From assembly GCF_001653715.1 (NCBI RefSeq), contig NZ_LWHQ01000001.1:1-64000 (forward strand): DNA of 64,000 bases, given 5' to 3'. The notes under the pieces are model-generated. The model did not search any database, was not told the origin of the DNA, and saw nothing but the letters and a program-made list of their open reading frames with translations. This DNA comes from Methylobacterium platani (GTDB lineage: Bacteria > Pseudomonadota > Alphaproteobacteria > Rhizobiales > Beijerinckiaceae). Positions within the stretch are counted from its first letter, which is position 1, and each line of letters starts with the position of its first letter. A program made the translations under genes and the position numbers. This document shows, piece by piece, positions 23,070 to 31,119 of the stretch.

Positions 23070-24576
23070 AGGAAGGTTTCGCAGGCGGCGTGCAAGTCGA
23101 TTTTGACGATGGCGCTCCCGCCTCCGGCAGCGGCGCCTCCACCGTCGCCACCACGCCGCGGGACCGGTACTCGACCTGGGCGGTGCCGCCGAGCTCGGCG
23201 GCGAGCACCCGCTCGATCATCCGCGAGCCGAAGCCGCGGCGGGCGGGCTCGGCGACCGGCGGGCCGCCGATCTCCTCCCAGCGCAGCCACAGGCGGCCGG
23301 GCTGCGAGCCGTCGACGATGTCCCAGTTGAGGATCACCCGCCCTTGCGGGGTCGAGAGCGCGCCGTACTTGACCGCGTTCGTCGCCAGCTCGTGCAGCGC
23401 CATCACGAAGGCGAGGGCCAGCCGCGGCGGCAGGCGCACCGGCGGTCCCCCGGTCTTGAACCGCACGCCCGCGCCGGTGCGGAACGGGCGCAGGGCTTCC
23501 TCGACGATCTCCGCCAGGGTCGCGCCGTCCCAGCTCTCGCGGGTCAGCACGTCGTGGGCGGCCGCGAGGGATTGCAGGCGCGCGTTGAAGGCCTTGCGCG
23601 CCTCGTCCAGCGAGGTCGCGTGGGTCAGGGTCTGGTTGGCGATCGACTGGATCGTCGCCAGGGAGTTCTTCACCCGGTGGTTCAGCTCCTCGGCGAGCAG
23701 CGCCCGGTGCTCGTCGCCGCGCTTGCGCTCGGTCACGTCGAGGGTCACGCCGGCCATGCTCAGCGGCGCCCCGTCGGCGTCGTAGAACGGCTGGCCCCGG
23801 ATCTGCAGCCAGCGTACCTCCCCCGACGGGGTGCGGATGCGGTACTCGATGTCGTAGTCGCTCCGGCTCTCGATCGAGGCCCGGATCGCCGCCTGCATCC
23901 GGTCGCGGTCCTCCGGTAGGATCGCCGCGACGAGGTCGTCGAAGGAGAACGGATCGCCGGGCTCGCGGCCGACATTGCGCTTGCAGCTGTCGGAGGCGAC
24001 CAGCCGCATGTCGGCGAGGTCGAGGGTCCAGGAGCCGAGGCGGGACGCCTTGAGGATGAAGTGCAGCCGCTCCTCGCTGCGCCGCAGGGCGGTCGAGCGC
24101 CGCTCGATCTCCCGCTCCAGGGCGTCGCGGTCGCGCTGGACCCGCACCAGCCGCTCGCGCTCCAGCGTCACGTCGAACTGCGAGGCGAAGAAGTAGGTCA
24201 GCTGCCCGTCGTCGTCGAAGACCGGCGAGACCAGCAGGCGGTTCCAGAACGTCTCGCCGTTCTTCTTGTAGTTGATGAGGTCGACCTCGATCGAGACCCG
24301 GCGCTCGACCGCGTCGCGGATCCGCGCGACGTCGTCGCGGTCGGTGTCGGGGCCCTGGAGGAAGCGGCAGTTGCGGCCGAGGATCTCGTCGCGGGCGTAG
24401 CCGGTGAGCTTCGAGAAGGCGTCGTTGACGAACACGATCGGGTTGTCGGCCTGATGCGGATCGGTGATCAGCATCGGCATCCGCGTCGCCCGCACGGCGG
24501 CCGCGAACGGATCCGGGCTCGCGCCGGTCCGGGTCAGCTCGCTGGCGATGCGGTTCTCTTCGCGGGTGTCAGGCAC
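23065..24576 (-). CDS. LOV-PAS HWE-family histidine kinase (blue-light sensor candidate)
   Basis: A 503-aa soluble sensor kinase. Residues 25-145 form a LOV-type PAS domain with the flavin-adduct signature GRNCRFLQGPDTD; Cys70 is present, so photochemistry is likely. A second PAS domain (FILKASRLGSWTLDLADMRL, IRTPSGEVRWLQIRGQPFYD) spans about residues 165-290. The kinase core has the HWE/HisKA_2 H-box LAEELNHRVKNSLATIQSIA near residue 300 and the N-box ALHELATNAVKYGAL. Kinases of this class often phosphorylate PhyR or single-domain regulators in the alphaproteobacterial general stress response. No response regulator is adjacent. The C-terminal tail ends at the islet border. Confidence 0.9.
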   Translation of the reverse strand: MPDTREENRIASELTRTGASPDPFAAAVRATRMPMLITDPHQADNPIVFVNDAFSKLTGYARDEILGRNCRFLQGPDTDRDDVARIRDAVERRVSIEVDLINYKKNGETFWNRLLVSPVFDDDGQLTYFFASQFDVTLERERLVRVQRDRDALEREIERRSTALRRSEERLHFILKASRLGSWTLDLADMRLVASDSCKRNVGREPGDPFSFDDLVAAILPEDRDRMQAAIRASIESRSDYDIEYRIRTPSGEVRWLQIRGQPFYDADGAPLSMAGVTLDVTERKRGDEHRALLAEELNHRVKNSLATIQSIANQTLTHATSLDEARKAFNARLQSLAAAHDVLTRESWDGATLAEIVEEALRPFRTGAGVRFKTGGPPVRLPPRLALAFVMALHELATNAVKYGALSTPQGRVILNWDIVDGSQPGRLWLRWEEIGGPPVAEPARRGFGSRMIERVLAAELGGTAQVEYRSRGVVATVEAPLPEAGAPSSKSTCTPPAKPSF

Positions 24577-24768
24577 GCCTGCGTCGCCCCCTGTCGCGAC
24601 CGTCGGATCAGGATTTCGCGGATCGGCGGAGCTCGCGCGCCGATCTTCGTCTCATGAGCAACAGCCGGGCTTCGCGCAACGGATGCGATTGCTGCAAAAG
24701 CGCGCATCCGGCCCTCTCGTCTTGTTTGTTCGAAATAAGACATGCCGACGCGACCGCGGATGCAGCCC

Positions 24769-25125
24769 TCAGGGATGCGCCTCCGGAAACCCGTGGCGCC
24801 GGTGCAGGACTTGCAGGATCGCGTCCTTGTCGTCGACAAAGCGCACCCCGCCGTGGCGCCCGGTGGCGAGGCCGTCCGGCGCGTCCGGGGCCAGCACCAG
24901 GAGCGGCAGCGCCTGGTGGGCCTCGCCGACCCGGTCGATCAGCGCCTGCCGCGGCCGCGGCCAGGGCAGGCGGCTCACCGCGATCCGCCGGCCGAGGGCC
25001 GGGAATCCCGCCAGCACGCCCTCGATCAGGGCGCAGTGCCAGCAGTAGAACCGCCGGCCCGGAAACGCCGGATCGGTGAAATCCGGGGCCAGCAGGTAGA
25101 GGTGGTCGCGCCCGCCCTCGGACAT
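24769..25125 (-). CDS. DUF3088 family protein
   Basis: A 118-aa protein of the DUF3088 family: LYLLAPDFTDPAFPGRRFYC, then WHCALIEGVLAGFP with a conserved CWHC pair reminiscent of a thioredoxin-like redox site. ALPLLVLAPDAP and the C-terminal DDKDAILQVLHRRHGFP follow. The family fold is thought to be thioredoxin-like, and the role is unknown. ATG 25125 is 7 bases after the stop of the cytochrome b561 gene on the same strand, so the two are probably co-transcribed, which fits a redox role. Confidence 0.8.
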   Translation of the reverse strand: MSEGGRDHLYLLAPDFTDPAFPGRRFYCWHCALIEGVLAGFPALGRRIAVSRLPWPRPRQALIDRVGEAHQALPLLVLAPDAPDGLATGRHGGVRFVDDKDAILQVLHRRHGFPEAHP

Positions 25126-25132
25126 TCTCGTC

Positions 25133-25711
25133 TCACACGTCCTGGCGCGGCAGCATCCGGTCGAGGAGGGCGTCGCGGCGGGCGATCAGGTGCCAGGCCG
25201 TGGCGAGGACGTGCAGGGTGACGAGGGCGTAGACCGCGTACTGGCCGGCGAGGTGGATCTGGTCGGCGAGATCCTGCACCGCCTTGTTCTTCTCCATGAA
25301 CGGCGGGATCGGGAACAGGTAGAAGTACTGCGTGGTGTTGCCGGCGGCGGCCGACATCACGAAGCCGCTGACCGGCATCAGCAGGAAGACGAGATAGAGC
25401 AGCCAGTGGTTGATCCGGCCGAGAAGCGCCAAGCCCGGCGGCACGTAGACCTCGGGCGGGGCCGGGTGCCGGGCCCGCCACAGGATGCGGAGGGCGACGA
25501 TCGCGAAGATCGTGATCCCGACCGACTTGTGCATCTGGAAGTAGAAGCCCTTGGCCGGGCTCGCCGGCAGGCTCGTGGCGATCCAGGCCAGCGGCAGCAC
25601 CGCCAGCACCAGGGCGGCGGTGATCCAGTGCAGGGCCTGCGCCAGCGCAGTGTAGCGCGGCTGCTCGACGCGGGCGATCGTCGCCGGGGCGCGGGTGGAC
25701 AGGTCGAGCAT
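25133..25711 (-). CDS. Cytochrome b561-type membrane cytochrome
   Basis: A 192-aa di-heme cytochrome b561 of the inner membrane. Four spans are visible. Heme-ligand His residues are recognisable in YTALAQALHWITAALVLAVL, FYFQMHKSVGITIFAIVALR, INHWLLYLVFLLMPVSGFVM and the last span, LVTLHVLATAWHLIARRD. Such proteins move electrons from quinol and can oxidise superoxide in E. coli CybB. The length is slightly above the 176 aa of CybB. DUF3088 follows after 7 bases. Confidence 0.9.
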   Translation of the reverse strand: MLDLSTRAPATIARVEQPRYTALAQALHWITAALVLAVLPLAWIATSLPASPAKGFYFQMHKSVGITIFAIVALRILWRARHPAPPEVYVPPGLALLGRINHWLLYLVFLLMPVSGFVMSAAAGNTTQYFYLFPIPPFMEKNKAVQDLADQIHLAGQYAVYALVTLHVLATAWHLIARRDALLDRMLPRQDV

Positions 25712-25832
25712 CCGGGGTCGTCCTCGTGGGGAGCGCCGTCACGCCGCGTGAGGCTGGTCCTCGCACAGGCTAGACCGCGCGCGACCCACGGTCACCCTGG
25801 AACGGCTCGAAATTCCGGGGACGGGCGCGGCG

Positions 25833-26624
25833 TCAGATCGCCGCCGCCGGATCGCCCCCGAGGGGATTGCCGTCGTCCTCGTTGCGGCCGTCTTGGCGGC
25901 CGTCTTGGCGATCGTCCCGGCGATCGTCCCGCCGCCGGCGCCGGCGGCCCTCGGTCAGGGACTGGGCCAGCGCCCGGAACGGCGCGGTCAGGCGGCGCAC
26001 GTCCTCGGCCCGCTCCATGAAGCGCTCGCCGTTGCGGATCTCGCGGTCGAGCGCCGCCATGGTGCGGGCGAGCGCCGGGTCGTCGTCCTCGAGCCACACC
26101 TCCATCACCCGCGCGAAGGCGATCACCACGCCCTGGAGCTTGAGCCGGCCGAGCGGCCCCTCGGTGCTGATGCCGGCCGAGGCCAGCATGAAGCGCTGCG
26201 AGTTGAGCGCCACCTGGTTGAGGGCGGCGAGGGACAGGGGATCGCCGCGCAACGCGAAGGCGATGCGGCGCAGGGCCGGCTTGTAGGGATCCATCGCGTC
26301 GAGGCGGCGCATCAGCACGTCGAACAGCCGCTCGCGGGTCGGCTCCTCGTCGAGGTCGTCGCTGGCGCCCTCGAGCACCTGCTTGTCGATCATGCGGGCG
26401 AAGCCGCCGAGCACCGCGCCCTTCGAGGGGTAGGCATCGCGGAACTCGCCCAGGCTCACGCCGGCCTCGCGGGCGATGTCGGCGATCTCGATGTCGTTCC
26501 AGGGCTGCTCGGCGGCAAGCCGCATCAGCGCCTCGACGATCGCCTCCCGCGGCGGCAGGCGGGTGGCGTGCGGCGTGTCGCCGGCGCCATCGCGCTCGCC
26601 GGACGTCTTGGGATTGCGGGCCAT
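25833..26624 (-). CDS. TetR/AcrR-family transcriptional regulator
   Basis: A 263-aa regulator. The N-terminal helix-turn-helix is clear: AIVEALMRLAAEQPWNDIEI, then ADIAREAGVSLGEFRDAYPS near residues 48-67. The ligand-binding half follows. The C-terminus is an extremely charged tail of alternating Arg and Asp (RRDDRRDDRQDGRQDGR) encoded by 12-bp tandem repeats and outside the usual family length. Ligand and targets are unknown. ATG 26624 starts directly before the charged linker to the HTH. Confidence 0.82.
   Translation of the reverse strand: MARNPKTSGERDGAGDTPHATRLPPREAIVEALMRLAAEQPWNDIEIADIAREAGVSLGEFRDAYPSKGAVLGGFARMIDKQVLEGASDDLDEEPTRERLFDVLMRRLDAMDPYKPALRRIAFALRGDPLSLAALNQVALNSQRFMLASAGISTEGPLGRLKLQGVVIAFARVMEVWLEDDDPALARTMAALDREIRNGERFMERAEDVRRLTAPFRALAQSLTEGRRRRRRDDRRDDRQDGRQDGRNEDDGNPLGGDPAAAI
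25886..25933. repeat. 12-bp tandem repeats in the TetR gene tail, four copies
   Basis: GGCCGTCTTGGC occurs twice (25886-25909), followed by GATCGTCCCGGC and GATCGTCCCGCC (25910-25933). In frame they encode the Arg-Asp-rich C-terminus of the TetR-type regulator. Confidence 0.85.
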
Positions 26625-26748
26625 GAGGGCGCTCCGATACCTGAAGGTCGCTCAGCGGACAGGGCGCACCGTCGAGGCCGGTCCCGCCGCCGTTGGCTTC
26701 CTATCTAGGTCTCGCGCCGCCCGAAGGGCAGGGCCCCGCGGCGACGCA

Positions 26749-27570
26749 TCAGCCCGCCAGCTCCCCGGCCCGGCTTTTCGCCGCCGCCACGGCGTCCCGC
26801 ATCAGCGGCGCCAGGCCGTCCCCGGCCATCAGCACCTCGAGGGCCGCCGCGGTGGTGCCGCCCGGCGAGGTCACGTTGCGGCGCAGGGTGCCCGGCTCCT
26901 CGGGACTCCGCCCGAGCAGCTCGCCGGCTCCCGCCACGGTCTGGCGCGCGAGGCGCGCGGCGACCTCGGCCGGCAGCCCGGCGGCGATGCCGGCCTCGGC
27001 CAGCGCCTCGGCGAGCAGGAACACGTAGGCCGGGCCCGAACCCGAGACCGCCGTCACGGCGTCGATCAGGTTCTCGTCCTCCAGCCACTCGACGAGGCCG
27101 TTGCTGGCGAGCAGCGCGTGGGCGGTGCGGCGCTGGTCCTCGCTCGTCTCCGGCGAGGCGGCGGCCCCGGTGGCGCCGCGGCGGATGCTCGCCGGGAGGT
27201 TCGGCATCGCCCGCACCACGGCGCGGGCCCGGGGCAGACGGTCCTTGAGATTGGCGATGGTCTTGCCGGCGAGCACCGAGACCACGACGGTGGCGGGACC
27301 GGCGAGCGGCGCCAGCCCTTCGGCCGCCGCCTCCAGGCCCTGCGGCTTGATCGCCAGCACCAGGGCCTCGGGCTCGGACGGGTGCGCCGGGTTGAGGGCG
27401 ATGCGGTGCGCGGCGCAGAGCGCGACCATCGCGGGTGCCGGGTTCGGATCGATCACCGCGACGCGCTCGCCCGGCAGGCCGTCGGCGAGCCAGCCCTCGA
27501 GCATCGCCCCGCCCATCTTGCCGGCGCCGACCAGGATCAGCGAGGCCGGCAGGAGGGAGGACCCGCTCAC
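26749..27570 (-). CDS. proC: Pyrroline-5-carboxylate reductase
   Basis: A 273-aa enzyme for the last step of proline synthesis, reducing pyrroline-5-carboxylate with NAD(P)H. The Rossmann motif ASLILVGAGKMGGAMLEGWL lies at residues 9-28. The catalytic, substrate-binding region reads AVSGSGPAYVFLLAEALAEA near residue 170 and continues to NVTSPGGTTAAALEVL. The GTG start at 27570 overlaps the ybjN-like stop (GTGA), so the two are translationally coupled. The length is normal (about 270 aa). Confidence 0.93.
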   Translation of the reverse strand: MSGSSLLPASLILVGAGKMGGAMLEGWLADGLPGERVAVIDPNPAPAMVALCAAHRIALNPAHPSEPEALVLAIKPQGLEAAAEGLAPLAGPATVVVSVLAGKTIANLKDRLPRARAVVRAMPNLPASIRRGATGAAASPETSEDQRRTAHALLASNGLVEWLEDENLIDAVTAVSGSGPAYVFLLAEALAEAGIAAGLPAEVAARLARQTVAGAGELLGRSPEEPGTLRRNVTSPGGTTAAALEVLMAGDGLAPLMRDAVAAAKSRAGELAG

Positions 27571-28070
27571 GCCTCGCCCTCGGTCTCGAACAGCACGGCG
27601 TCGAGGGCCTCGCGGGCGGTCTTGCCGGCCCAGATCACGAACTGGAACGCCTGGAAGTAGCGCTCGCAGGCCTCGACCGCGGTCTTCAGCATCGTCTCGC
27701 ACTGGCCGTGCGTCGGCTCGGCGCCGCCGGTGAGCACCAGCGCGTGGCGGAACATCACCACGTGCTCGCTGTTCCAGAGGTCGAAGTGGCCGACCCAGAG
27801 CTGCTCGTTGACCAGCGAGACGAGCCGCAGCACCTCGTTGCGCCGCCGGTCCGGCACCTTGAGGTCGAAGGCCGAGGCGACGTGCAGCGCCTCCACGTCC
27901 TCGATCCACGTGAAGGCGACGTGGTACTCGGCCCAGCGGCCGGCGACCGCCACCGACATCTCGTCGGTCTCGGCGCGATCGAAGATCCAGTCCCGGAGGG
28001 AGGCGAGGCGCTCGACGACATCGAGCGGGTGCTCGGCGCGGGTCAGGTCGTCGATGTTGAGCTGGGTCAT
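27567..28070 (-). CDS. YbjN domain protein
   Basis: A 167-aa protein of the YbjN family, a fold related to type III secretion chaperones whose E. coli member affects stress tolerance and motility. Family segments are WAEYHVAFTWIEDVEALHVA, RRRNEVLRLVSLVNEQLWVG, FDLWNSEHVVMFRHAL and the C-terminal CERYFQAFQFVIWAGKTARE. ATG 28070 (MTQLNIDDLTRAEHPLDVVE) fits the usual start. It is followed by proC with a 4-base overlap, a pairing common in Rhizobiales. Confidence 0.85.
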   Translation of the reverse strand: MTQLNIDDLTRAEHPLDVVERLASLRDWIFDRAETDEMSVAVAGRWAEYHVAFTWIEDVEALHVASAFDLKVPDRRRNEVLRLVSLVNEQLWVGHFDLWNSEHVVMFRHALVLTGGAEPTHGQCETMLKTAVEACERYFQAFQFVIWAGKTAREALDAVLFETEGEA

Positions 28071-28387
28071 GGCGATCCAAGTTTGGCTCGTCAGAGCGGA
28101 AAACAGCTGCGTCAGCGGACGCGGCGGCGTGTCGTCTTCAAGGCAGATCGCGACCCGGGCACGGTGAGGGCGTGCAGGCGATAAGCTAAAGCGTCGACTT
28201 GTTGTCCCCCTGGGCGGCGGCGAATCAGTGCGTGACCCACTATAGCCCGGGCGAGTCCAGGGACTCAAAGCGGAAAGCCGCGGTGCCGGCGGCAGGCCGC
28301 CGGCTATCCACCGAAGCTTCCTGTGCACAAGCGCGGGGGCTTCGCGCCCGCGCGCCGGTCCGGCGCACCCGCCCGGGGCGCGGGGGG
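28071..28387. other. Intergenic region upstream of the ybjN-like gene
   Basis: These 317 bases lie between the ybjN-like start and the ubiK stop, both leftward. They should hold the ybjN-proC promoter, with relatively AT-rich DNA near 28180-28205. An imperfect dyad, GAGTCCAGGGACTC, lies at 28251-28264. No gene or known RNA is seen. Confidence 0.4.
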
Positions 28388-28693
28388 TCAGGCCGTCGCG
28401 GTGCCCCCGGAGGCCCCGCCCCCGGCCTTGGAAGAGGCCTTGGCGGGCTTCGCCTCGGGGGCGGCTTCCAGGGCGGCGACCCGGGCCGTGAGGGCGTCGT
28501 TCTGGGCCCGCAGGGAGGCGACGAGGTCGCGCAGGACCTCGACTTCCTCGCGGGTCGCCACGTCCATGTCCCGCAGCATGCGCTCGATCTGCGCCTTGAC
28601 CATGGTCTCGGCCTCGCGGCGCACGCCCTGGGCCGCGCCGGCCGCGTCGGTCATCAGGCGGGCGAAATCGTCGAACAGGCGGTTCTGCTGCAT
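28388..28693 (-). CDS. ubiK: Ubiquinone biosynthesis accessory factor (UbiK/BMFP family)
   Basis: A 101-aa protein with the BMFP/UbiK signature: RLFDDFARLMTDAAGAAQGV, then a coiled coil (REEVEVLRDLVASLRAQNDA, LTARVAALEA) and a disordered Ala, Lys and Gly tail. In E. coli UbiK binds UbiJ and aids assembly of the aerobic ubiquinone biosynthesis complex. The family has membrane-fusogenic helices. The start at 28693 is followed upstream by a good purine-rich ribosome site (GAGGGTCAACC on the coding strand). Confidence 0.85.
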   Translation of the reverse strand: MQQNRLFDDFARLMTDAAGAAQGVRREAETMVKAQIERMLRDMDVATREEVEVLRDLVASLRAQNDALTARVAALEAAPEAKPAKASSKAGGGASGGTATA

Positions 28694-29029
28694 GGTTGAC
28701 CCTCCGGGGCTGGTTCCTGCGCCCAGTCTCTAGTGCATTTCTCGGCCCGGTGGGCCCCGGCGACGCGGTTTTCCCGGGCGCCTTCGGGGGTATCACGGTT
28801 TTCCCCGGCCCGGCCGGCGCGCGGGACATTGCCGAGGGGGCTTTGCATGGCGGGAAAATGCGGCACCATCGTGGGGGTCGCCGCCACCGGGCGTGCCGCC
28901 CGGCGGCGGCGACCCCATGCGCCTCCTGCCTTGCGGGGTTGCGCGACGTTGTCGCGGCGCCCGCCAGCAACACACGGATGCACTTTGATGGCTTCAAGCA
29001 AAACCCGGTCTGCGGCATAAGGCGAACCC
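28694..29029. other. Divergent intergenic region with a strong hairpin
   Basis: 336 bases separate ubiK (leftward) from the response regulator (rightward). Besides the hairpin at 28874-28916 I see a CTCTAGTGCATTT stretch at 28728-28740, reminiscent of the CTAGAGCAT-type elements at 50011 and 55569. No convincing gene; open frames here are shadows. Confidence 0.4.
28874..28916 (+). terminator. Very stable hairpin in the leader of the two-component operon
   Basis: GGGGTCGCCGCC (28874-28885) pairs perfectly with GGCGGCGACCCC (28905-28916). Inside it CCGGGC pairs with GCCCGG around a 5-base loop, with one mismatch between the two helices. It lies 114 bases before the response regulator. It could be a terminator of an upstream transcript, an attenuator or part of a small RNA. 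No T-run follows. Confidence 0.45.
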
Positions 29030-29746
29030 GTGAGCACGACACCGCACATCCTGATCGTCGAGGACGATCGCGAGATCAGCACGCTGGTCGCCCGTTATCT
29101 CCGCGGCAACGATTGCCGGGTCTCGATCGCCGGCGACGGCCGCGAGATGGACCGGCTGCTGGCCGATTCCCGGGTCGACCTGATCGTGCTGGACCTGATG
29201 CTTCCGGGCGAGGACGGGCTGTCGATCTGCCGGCGCCTGCGCGCCGGCTCCGGCATGCCGATCCTGATGCTCACCGCCAAGAGCGAGGAGATCGACCGGA
29301 TCGTCGGGCTCGAGATCGGGGCCGACGACTACCTCGCCAAGCCCTTCAACCCGCGCGAGCTCCTCGCCCGCATCCGGGCGATCCTGCGCCGCGGCGCGGC
29401 CGCGCAGGGGCGCGACGACGAGGGCGTGCGCCGCCACGCCTTCGCGGGCTTCGTGCTCGATGCGGGCCTGCGCCAGCTCCTCAACCCGGAGGGCGCGCAG
29501 GTGGCGCTGACGGGGGCCGAGTTCGACCTCCTGCACGCGATGTGCCTGCGCCCGGGCCGGGTGCTCTCCCGCGACCAGCTCCTCGACCTGACGCAGGGGC
29601 GCGCGCCGGGGCCGTTCGAGCGCAGCATCGACGTGCTGGTGAGCCGCATCCGCCAGAAGATCGAGCGCGATCCGCGCAACCCCGAGATGATCAAGACGAT
29701 CCGCTCCGGCGGCTACCTGTTCACCCCGGAGGTGATCTCGACATGA
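29030..29746 (+). CDS. OmpR-family response regulator
   Basis: A 238-aa DNA-binding response regulator. The receiver domain has the acidic pair IVEDD, phospho-acceptor Asp in LIVLDLMLPGEDG, a TAK switch region and ADDYLAKPFNPRELLAR. The C-terminal winged helix follows (VALTGAEFDLLHAMCLRPGR, VLSRDQLLDLTQGR, SIDVLVSRIRQKIERDPRNP). The GTG start at 29030 gives the standard N-terminus. The stop overlaps the kinase start (ATGA). It resembles OmpR in the group paired with EnvZ-like kinases; the regulon is unknown. Confidence 0.93.
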   Translation: MSTTPHILIVEDDREISTLVARYLRGNDCRVSIAGDGREMDRLLADSRVDLIVLDLMLPGEDGLSICRRLRAGSGMPILMLTAKSEEIDRIVGLEIGADDYLAKPFNPRELLARIRAILRRGAAAQGRDDEGVRRHAFAGFVLDAGLRQLLNPEGAQVALTGAEFDLLHAMCLRPGRVLSRDQLLDLTQGRAPGPFERSIDVLVSRIRQKIERDPRNPEMIKTIRSGGYLFTPEVIST

Positions 29747-31119
29747 CGGGCAAGGGGCCTCTGCCGGGACGGATCGCCGGGCAGCTCGCCCTCCTGGTGG
29801 TGGCCGCGATCGTGGTCACGCACGTCGTCGTGACCGTGGCCTTCGTGCTGCTCCGGCCGGAGCTGCGCCGCTCCGACGAGCGCCCGAGCGCGCTCGCCAA
29901 CCGCCTCGTCACCGTCGTCCACATGGTGGCGGCCGCGCCCGCGGACGACCGGGCCGACGTGGTGGCGGCGGCGCGCCACAGCGCCTCGGCCCTCCACCTG
30001 ACCCTGCTGCCCGCCGACGCGCCGAACGCGCCCGTCGCGCCGGGCGCCGACGTGCCGGAGATCACGGGCCTGCGGGCGGCGCTCGGCCCCGCCTACGGCC
30101 TCGCGGCGGAGCACATGCCCACCGGCGCCCTGCACCTGCGCATCGCCGGGCCCGCCGGGCTGCAGCTCGCCGCCGAGCTGCCGCCGCTGCCGCTGGCGCA
30201 CCCGCCGCTCACCAGCGCGATCTTCATCACCCTGGTCTTCCTCGCGCTCTCGCTCACGCTTCTGTCGATCTGGGCGACCCGGGCGCTCACCGCGCCGCTC
30301 GCGCGCCTCGCCGAGGCGGCGGAGGCCTTCGGCACCGCCACCGAGGCGCGGCCGCTGCCGCAGCGCGGCCCCGAGGAGGTGCTGGCGGTGTCGCGGGCCC
30401 TCGGCCGGATGCGCGACCGGGTCCTGCGCCTGATCGACGACCGCACCCACATGCTGGCGGCGATCAGCCACGACCTGCGCACCCCGATCACCCGCCTGCG
30501 CCTGCGGGCGGAGTTCCTGGAGGACGAGGTCCTGCGCCGGCAGTTCCTGCGCGACCTCGACCAGATGAACGCCCTCGTCGAAGCCGCCCTGTCCTTCGTG
30601 CGCGACGGCCAGTCCCGCGAGGGGCAGCCGCGCGGGGATCTCGGCCTCGTCGACCTCGCCTCGGTGGTGCAGACGGTCTGCGACGGCTTCGCCGATATCG
30701 GTGAGGCGGTGCGGGCCGAGGACCTGCAGCCGGCGCTCGTGCGCGGCTCGTCCGGCGAATTGCAGCGGGCCCTCACCAACCTGATCGACAACGCGGTGAA
30801 ATATGCCGGGGCCGCCACCGTGCGCCTCGTCGAGGCCGGGCCGGGCCGGGTCGCGGTCGAGATCCTGGACGAGGGCCCGGGCATCCCGGAGGCGGAGCGC
30901 GCCCTGATGCTCCAGCCCTTCGTGCGCGGCGACCGGGCCCGCACCCTCAACGAGGCCGGCGGCTTCGGCCTCGGCCTGTCGATCGCGAGCGCCATCGCCC
31001 AGTCGCATGGCGGCGTGTTCACCCTGGAGAACCGGGAGCCGCACGGCCTGTGCGTGCGCCTCGAGCTGCCGCGGGCCGCCGGCGCCGTGCCGCGCCAGCC
31101 CCCGGCCCAAGCGGCGTGA
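29743..31119 (+). CDS. EnvZ-like membrane sensor histidine kinase
   Basis: A 458-aa sensor kinase, partner of the preceding response regulator. The first span is LALLVVAAIVVTHVVVTVAF, followed by a periplasmic region of about 120 residues and a second span, TSAIFITLVFLALSLTLLSI. A HAMP domain comes next, then the HisKA H-box MLAAISHDLRTPITRLRLRA (phospho-His in SHDLRTP), N-box NLIDNAVKYAG, DEGPGIPEAER and GGFGLGLSIASAIAQSHGG. The stop codon TGA at 31117-31119 is inside the first unit of a 26-bp tandem array. Confidence 0.92.
   Translation: MTGKGPLPGRIAGQLALLVVAAIVVTHVVVTVAFVLLRPELRRSDERPSALANRLVTVVHMVAAAPADDRADVVAAARHSASALHLTLLPADAPNAPVAPGADVPEITGLRAALGPAYGLAAEHMPTGALHLRIAGPAGLQLAAELPPLPLAHPPLTSAIFITLVFLALSLTLLSIWATRALTAPLARLAEAAEAFGTATEARPLPQRGPEEVLAVSRALGRMRDRVLRLIDDRTHMLAAISHDLRTPITRLRLRAEFLEDEVLRRQFLRDLDQMNALVEAALSFVRDGQSREGQPRGDLGLVDLASVVQTVCDGFADIGEAVRAEDLQPALVRGSSGELQRALTNLIDNAVKYAGAATVRLVEAGPGRVAVEILDEGPGIPEAERALMLQPFVRGDRARTLNEAGGFGLGLSIASAIAQSHGGVFTLENREPHGLCVRLELPRAAGAVPRQPPAQAA

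Larger units (their letters stand above)
21900..23070. mobile_element. Low-GC island of about 1.2 kb
   Basis: Base composition drops sharply compared with both flanks, and codon choice in the two genes inside (AAA, ATA, TTA frequent) is unlike the neighbours. The island starts within the last codons of the LysR gene and ends at the last codons of the LOV kinase, where an 18-bp tandem duplication lies. No transposase, integrase or inverted repeat ends are visible, so it is a genomic islet of unknown origin, not an identified element. Confidence 0.55.

Noticed and set aside
22910-23290. 126-codon minus-strand frame crossing the islet boundary
   Set aside because: It is out of frame with the LOV kinase in its GC-rich half, and the islet half has no independent start or family.
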